Origin: a virus
Length of the DNA: 25,533 nt
IMG/VR virus record: IMGVR_UViG_3300048996_000017
Span: 1 to 25,533 of that record
Strand: one strand, 5' to 3'
The notes beneath the pieces are model-generated. The model saw only the letters and a list, made by a program, of their open reading frames with translations, was not told where the DNA came from and did no database searches. Below are positions 23,132 through 25,533 of this stretch, one piece after another; position 1 is the stretch's first letter, and every line of letters begins with the position of its first letter. The position numbers and the translations under genes are program-made.

Positions 23132-23565
23132 CCTACATATGGTCGTCCGCACTTTGGGCTTTGGCCGGTCTGCTAGTGGGGTACTTCATTGGCAGAGCTG
23201 GCCGGGAGGTCGTCATTACCGAAACATCGACCGTCCGGCGGACCTCCGTCGGTGACAACGTAATCGGCGTGGTCGTCATCCTTCTCGCTATTGTGACGGT
23301 CATGGGTTTGGCATACCAGGCGTCGGAGGCGAAGCGCGCCACGCATTGCCAAACCGAATTCAATGCCCAGTTCATGCGCGCAATCCAGGAGCGCCAGGAA
23401 TCCGCCGCAACGGAACGGCAAGCCCAGCGCGAACTGCTGACCGCCGTCATCGCCCCCGGACGAAATGGAGGGGGAGCCATTCAGCGCTATATCGACTCCC
23501 TCAATGCGGCAGATGCGCAACGCACTGCAAATCCGTATCCCATTCAACCCGACTGTGGAGCTTAA
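23128..23565 (+). CDS. Two-TM membrane protein with helical C-terminal domain
   Basis: The 145-aa product starts at GTG 23128 (GTGA overlap). Helices at residues about 4-22 (SSALWALAGLLVGYFIGRAG) and 44-63 (NVIGVVVILLAIVTVMGLAY) are joined by a charged loop with TETSTVRRTSVGD. The remaining 80 residues form a polar helix (QFMRAIQERQESAATERQAQRE) with Cys at both flanks (THCQTEF near its start and PDCGA at the C-terminus). No family is recognised. A possible role is a lysis regulator or membrane-anchored partner of the soluble coiled-coil protein encoded next, inferred from the shared operon only. Confidence 0.65.
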   Translation: MTYIWSSALWALAGLLVGYFIGRAGREVVITETSTVRRTSVGDNVIGVVVILLAIVTVMGLAYQASEAKRATHCQTEFNAQFMRAIQERQESAATERQAQRELLTAVIAPGRNGGGAIQRYIDSLNAADAQRTANPYPIQPDCGA

Positions 23566-23940
23566 ATGGGTTGGCTCGATCCTTTCAGTGCTCGCGATCA
23601 ACAAGTCGCGGAACTGGAATGGCGTCTCCAAATCCAGGAGCGCCGCAACGCAATACTGTCCAACAGAATGAAATGGATGGAGATTCAAATGGCTAAGAAC
23701 CAGGACGCCCTCGCAGCTCTCGACTCCGAGCTTGACGCCCTTGAGGCGTACATCAAGTCGGACGACGAGACCGACGCGGCCGAGGTGAATGCGCGCGCCG
23801 AGCGCATTCGCAACCTGCTCGTTTCCGCGCAGGGCTCGGGCGAGGTCGAGCCGGAGAAGGCCGCCGAGGTCGAGGAGAAGCTCACCGAGCTTGGCAGCGA
23901 GGTCCAGGGCCAGGGCTCGGACGCCTCCGCTTCCGAGTAA
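23566..23940 (+). CDS. Coiled-coil protein in lysis cassette, possible dual start
   Basis: The 124-aa product is soluble and mostly helical (AELEWRLQIQERRNAIL; DALAALDSELDALEAYIKS), with an acidic tail that ends in a Ser/Gly-rich stretch. ATG 23566 follows the previous TAA directly and has GGAG at 5-nt spacing. A second in-frame ATG at 23689 also has GGAG (23679-23682, 6-nt spacing) and would give an 83-aa protein, MAKNQDALAALD onward. The tail phrase with EKAAEVEEKLTELGSEV resembles small tail- or lysis-associated coiled-coil proteins of actinophages. The function is unknown. Its stop overlaps the next ATG (TAATG). Confidence 0.65.
   Translation: MGWLDPFSARDQQVAELEWRLQIQERRNAILSNRMKWMEIQMAKNQDALAALDSELDALEAYIKSDDETDAAEVNARAERIRNLLVSAQGSGEVEPEKAAEVEEKLTELGSEVQGQGSDASASE
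23679..23682 (+). promoter_or_regulatory. Internal Shine-Dalgarno for second start
   Basis: GGAG lies 6 nt before an in-frame ATG (23689) within the coiled-coil gene, which suggests a shorter 83-aa co-product. It matches the quality of the site at the full-length start. Confidence 0.4.
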
Positions 23941-24194
23941 TGGGAAAGCACTCGCTAATGGACGACGGAATCACGGGACGACGGCCTGAACCGGTGGCAA
24001 TTGCCTCCGCAATTCAGGCCGTGCTCGCCGCCGCCGTCACTATTGGCTGGGTGCAACTCGACGACACGACGCTCGCCACAATCGCTACGGCGGTCGCGGG
24101 CGTCGTGTCGCTCGTATTGACGCTAATCGCGCGTTCGAAGGTCACCCCGGTTTCCGATCCTCGCGTGACCGAGCTACACGACTATCAGGAGTAA
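23940..24194 (+). CDS. Holin (putative)
   Basis: The 84-aa product has two transmembrane helices (VAIASAIQAVLAAAVTIGWV and LATIATAVAGVVSLVLTLIA) with a short DDTT turn. It then has a positively charged boundary and the phrase RSKVTPVSDPR. This ends-in-RxKVTP layout is common to actinophage two-helix holins and holin-like proteins near their lysins, so this is the best holin candidate in the cassette. It would open the membrane so the signal-less endolysin can reach the wall. The start overlaps the previous stop (TAATG), and the fibre gene follows after 2 nt. Confidence 0.68.
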   Translation: MGKHSLMDDGITGRRPEPVAIASAIQAVLAAAVTIGWVQLDDTTLATIATAVAGVVSLVLTLIARSKVTPVSDPRVTELHDYQE

Positions 24195-24196
24195 GC

Positions 24197-24844
24197 ATGA
24201 CGCGCATTCAGGGGCGAGCACTCGATCCTGAGACGCTGGCCCCGATTGCCCGGCGTCTTGTTTACGCGACGCTCCACCCGACCAATGCGGTTCTCCCCGT
24301 GATTGGTACGCCCCCCGGCGTGGACCGCACATTCACTGACTCGAACGGCGATTGGGAGCTGAACCTCCGCCGGTCGGCCGGATACGCAGCGCATTACGTC
24401 GTGCGGGTGTGGTTGCACAAGACCTATCGAATTGACGTACCGGCCGAGCCCGGTCCGTATCAGGTGGAGAGCCTGCTCACCGACGAACCTGACGGTGACG
24501 CGGAGAATCCGCCGAGCTGGGGATTGCCGGACTACGTCAAGCGCAATGAGCTTGGTATCCCGTCCGGCGTTGCCACGCTCAACGCAGACGGAATCCTTAC
24601 TGAGGCGCAACGCCCGCCGTCAAATGGCGGGGGAGGTCCGTCGGGTCCGCTTTCGTACCAATACACGCAAATCGAGCCGTCTACGGTCTGGCTGATCACC
24701 CATGGCCTGTCATTCGTGCCTTCCGGCATCGAGGTCGTTGACCACATGGGCGTCCGCCAATACCCCGACATCACGCACCCGTCCAATACGGCCGTGCAGC
24801 TCGGCTTCGATACCGACGTGCGCGGGACCGCGCGCCTTTCGTAG
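24197..24844 (+). CDS. Fibre-type (head or tail fibre) protein
   Basis: The 215-aa product has an N-terminal beta domain (MTRIQGRALDPETLAPIARR, with TFTDSNGDWELNL) similar to carboxypeptidase-regulatory-like sandwich modules. It has a short Gly/Pro hinge with SNGGGGPSGP. The C-terminal domain has TVWLITHGLSFVPSGIEVVD and ends DTDVRGTARLS. That C-terminal domain matches in pattern the end of the next gene (THNLNSL, VEVVQ). Post-lysis genes of this type in actinophages encode capsid or tail fibres that decorate the virion. AGGAG (24188-24192) precedes the ATG. Which part of the virion it decorates is not known. Confidence 0.65.
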   Translation: MTRIQGRALDPETLAPIARRLVYATLHPTNAVLPVIGTPPGVDRTFTDSNGDWELNLRRSAGYAAHYVVRVWLHKTYRIDVPAEPGPYQVESLLTDEPDGDAENPPSWGLPDYVKRNELGIPSGVATLNADGILTEAQRPPSNGGGGPSGPLSYQYTQIEPSTVWLITHGLSFVPSGIEVVDHMGVRQYPDITHPSNTAVQLGFDTDVRGTARLS

Positions 24845-24853
24845 GAGTAACCA

Positions 24854-25405
24854 ATGGGTCGCCATGTTTTCCACGGCCAAGTGCAGGCGCAGGCCGCCTC
24901 TCAGTCGGCCGACGTTCCGATCAAGTCGCAGATGGATGCAGCGGTTGCGAGCGCACTTTCCCGCGCGAATCACACCGGGCAGCAAACCGTCTCCACTCTC
25001 TCCGATTTCACGACCGCCGTTGACGAACGCGTCCAGATTGTTGTCGGCGCTGCGCCCACCGCGCTGGACACGTTGGTAGAGCTGGCCGCCGCGCTCGGTA
25101 ACGACGCGGACTTTTCGACCACGGTCACGAACTCGCTGACCACGCTCGGGGACCGCGTAACGGCGCTCGAATCGGCTACCGGCACCGGCAGCTTTAAGAC
25201 CAATGTTGGCGACGCGACGGCAAGCACGTTCACGGTTACCCACAACCTGAACAGCCTCGATGTCGATGTCGAGGTGGTTCAGATTTCGAATGGGCAGACG
25301 GTCTTCCCTGTTGTCACTCGGCCGAGCGTCAACACGGTGGCCGTCGATTTCGGTTCGGCCGTCCCGGCGAACGCCTCGCACCGAATCCTCGTCAGCAAGA
25401 AGTAA
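24854..25405 (+). CDS. Fibre-type protein with trimeric-type repeat region
   Basis: The 183-aa product begins MGRHVFHGQVQAQAASQSAD. It contains the phrase RANHTGQQTVSTLSDF, a tail-fibre signature found where a fibre joins its tip, then alternating helices (LDTLVELAAALGNDADF, a register typical of trimeric coils). The C-terminal beta domain (STFTVTHNLNSLDVDVEVV to HRILVSKK) is related to that of the preceding protein. GGAG precedes the ATG (24854) by about 6 nt. It could be the receptor-binding or accessory fibre, and the host ligand is unknown. Confidence 0.7.
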   Translation: MGRHVFHGQVQAQAASQSADVPIKSQMDAAVASALSRANHTGQQTVSTLSDFTTAVDERVQIVVGAAPTALDTLVELAAALGNDADFSTTVTNSLTTLGDRVTALESATGTGSFKTNVGDATASTFTVTHNLNSLDVDVEVVQISNGQTVFPVVTRPSVNTVAVDFGSAVPANASHRILVSKK

Positions 25406-25414
25406 GGTCGTTCA

Positions 25415-25533
25415 ATGGGGCAGCATCAGCATTACCAGCAATTGCAGATGGGTGACGTTGAGGGCCTTGGCGATTCGCTGGATGCGAAGGCCCCCAATAT
25501 TCACGACCACACGGAGTTCGCGAAGCTCCCGTA
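25415..25533 (+). CDS. Fibre-like protein, partial (C-terminus beyond window end)
   Basis: An ATG at 25415, 9 nt after the previous stop with TAAGG upstream, opens a frame that runs off the window after 39 codons. The visible part begins MGQHQHYQQLQMGDVEG and continues LGDSLDAKAPNIHDHTEF. The phrase L-x-DSLDAKA followed by HDH is typical of fibre shaft-tip joints, so this is probably a third fibre-type gene in the same operon. The remaining length cannot be seen. Confidence 0.6.
   Translation, partial: MGQHQHYQQLQMGDVEGLGDSLDAKAPNIHDHTEFAKLP

Overview
The window is the late (structural plus lysis) region of a long-tailed siphophage of an actinobacterium. The DNA is GC-rich, with G or C at most third codon positions and frequent GTG starts. 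Genes are packed with 1-4 bp overlaps (TAATG, GTGA, ATGA). The families point to actinophages: an SPP1-type portal, a MuF-like protein, a P22-coat-like HK97-fold capsid, a Gp19/Gp15-type adaptor, a G/GT frameshifted tail chaperone, a ReqiPepy6 Gp37-like tail protein and a VanY-type (M15) endolysin. A DUF397 gene (a family almost confined to actinobacteria such as Streptomyces, Nocardia and Pseudonocardia), together with no visible LysB mycolyl-ester hydrolase, leans towards a host without a mycolate outer layer. That host call is inference only.

Layout. (1) 1-846, minus strand: four tightly coupled small genes (one cut by the window edge, a 44-aa ORF, a DUF397 protein with a duplicated Cys motif, and a helical TPR-like protein). 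They read away from terL and start only 17 bp from it. (2) 864-8093, plus: DNA packaging and head, in the order TerL, portal, MuF-like protein, scaffold, major capsid protein, adaptor, stopper, neck protein, tail terminator. (3) 8125-15334, plus: major tail protein, a very strong intrinsic terminator, a -1 frameshifted chaperone pair, and a 1930-aa tape measure rich in internal repeats. (4) 15344-22036, plus: distal tail, minor tail, Gp80-like, Gp37-like (Tal-like) and long repeat-shaft fibre proteins. This block is interrupted by one solitary minus-strand gene at 17330-17575. (5) 22047-24194, plus: lysis cassette with an M15 endolysin, four small membrane or coiled-coil proteins, and a holin-like protein. 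(6) 24197 to the end: fibre-type proteins, the last one cut by the window edge.

The genes form a standard virion-assembly and lysis programme. Scaffold and capsid build the prohead around the portal, TerL packages DNA, four small connector proteins close the head and join it to the tail, the chaperones load the tape measure, and tail-tip and fibre proteins complete the tail. The less ordinary parts are the left minus-strand module with its doubled DUF397 motif, the orphan minus gene with a possible leaderless promoter, and the terminator-then-restart arrangement at 8683-8750. The tape measure and fibre also carry unusual repeat architectures. No integrase, repressor, tRNA, CRISPR array, insertion sequence or small terminase was recognised. 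No stretch longer than 300 bases lacks a gene.
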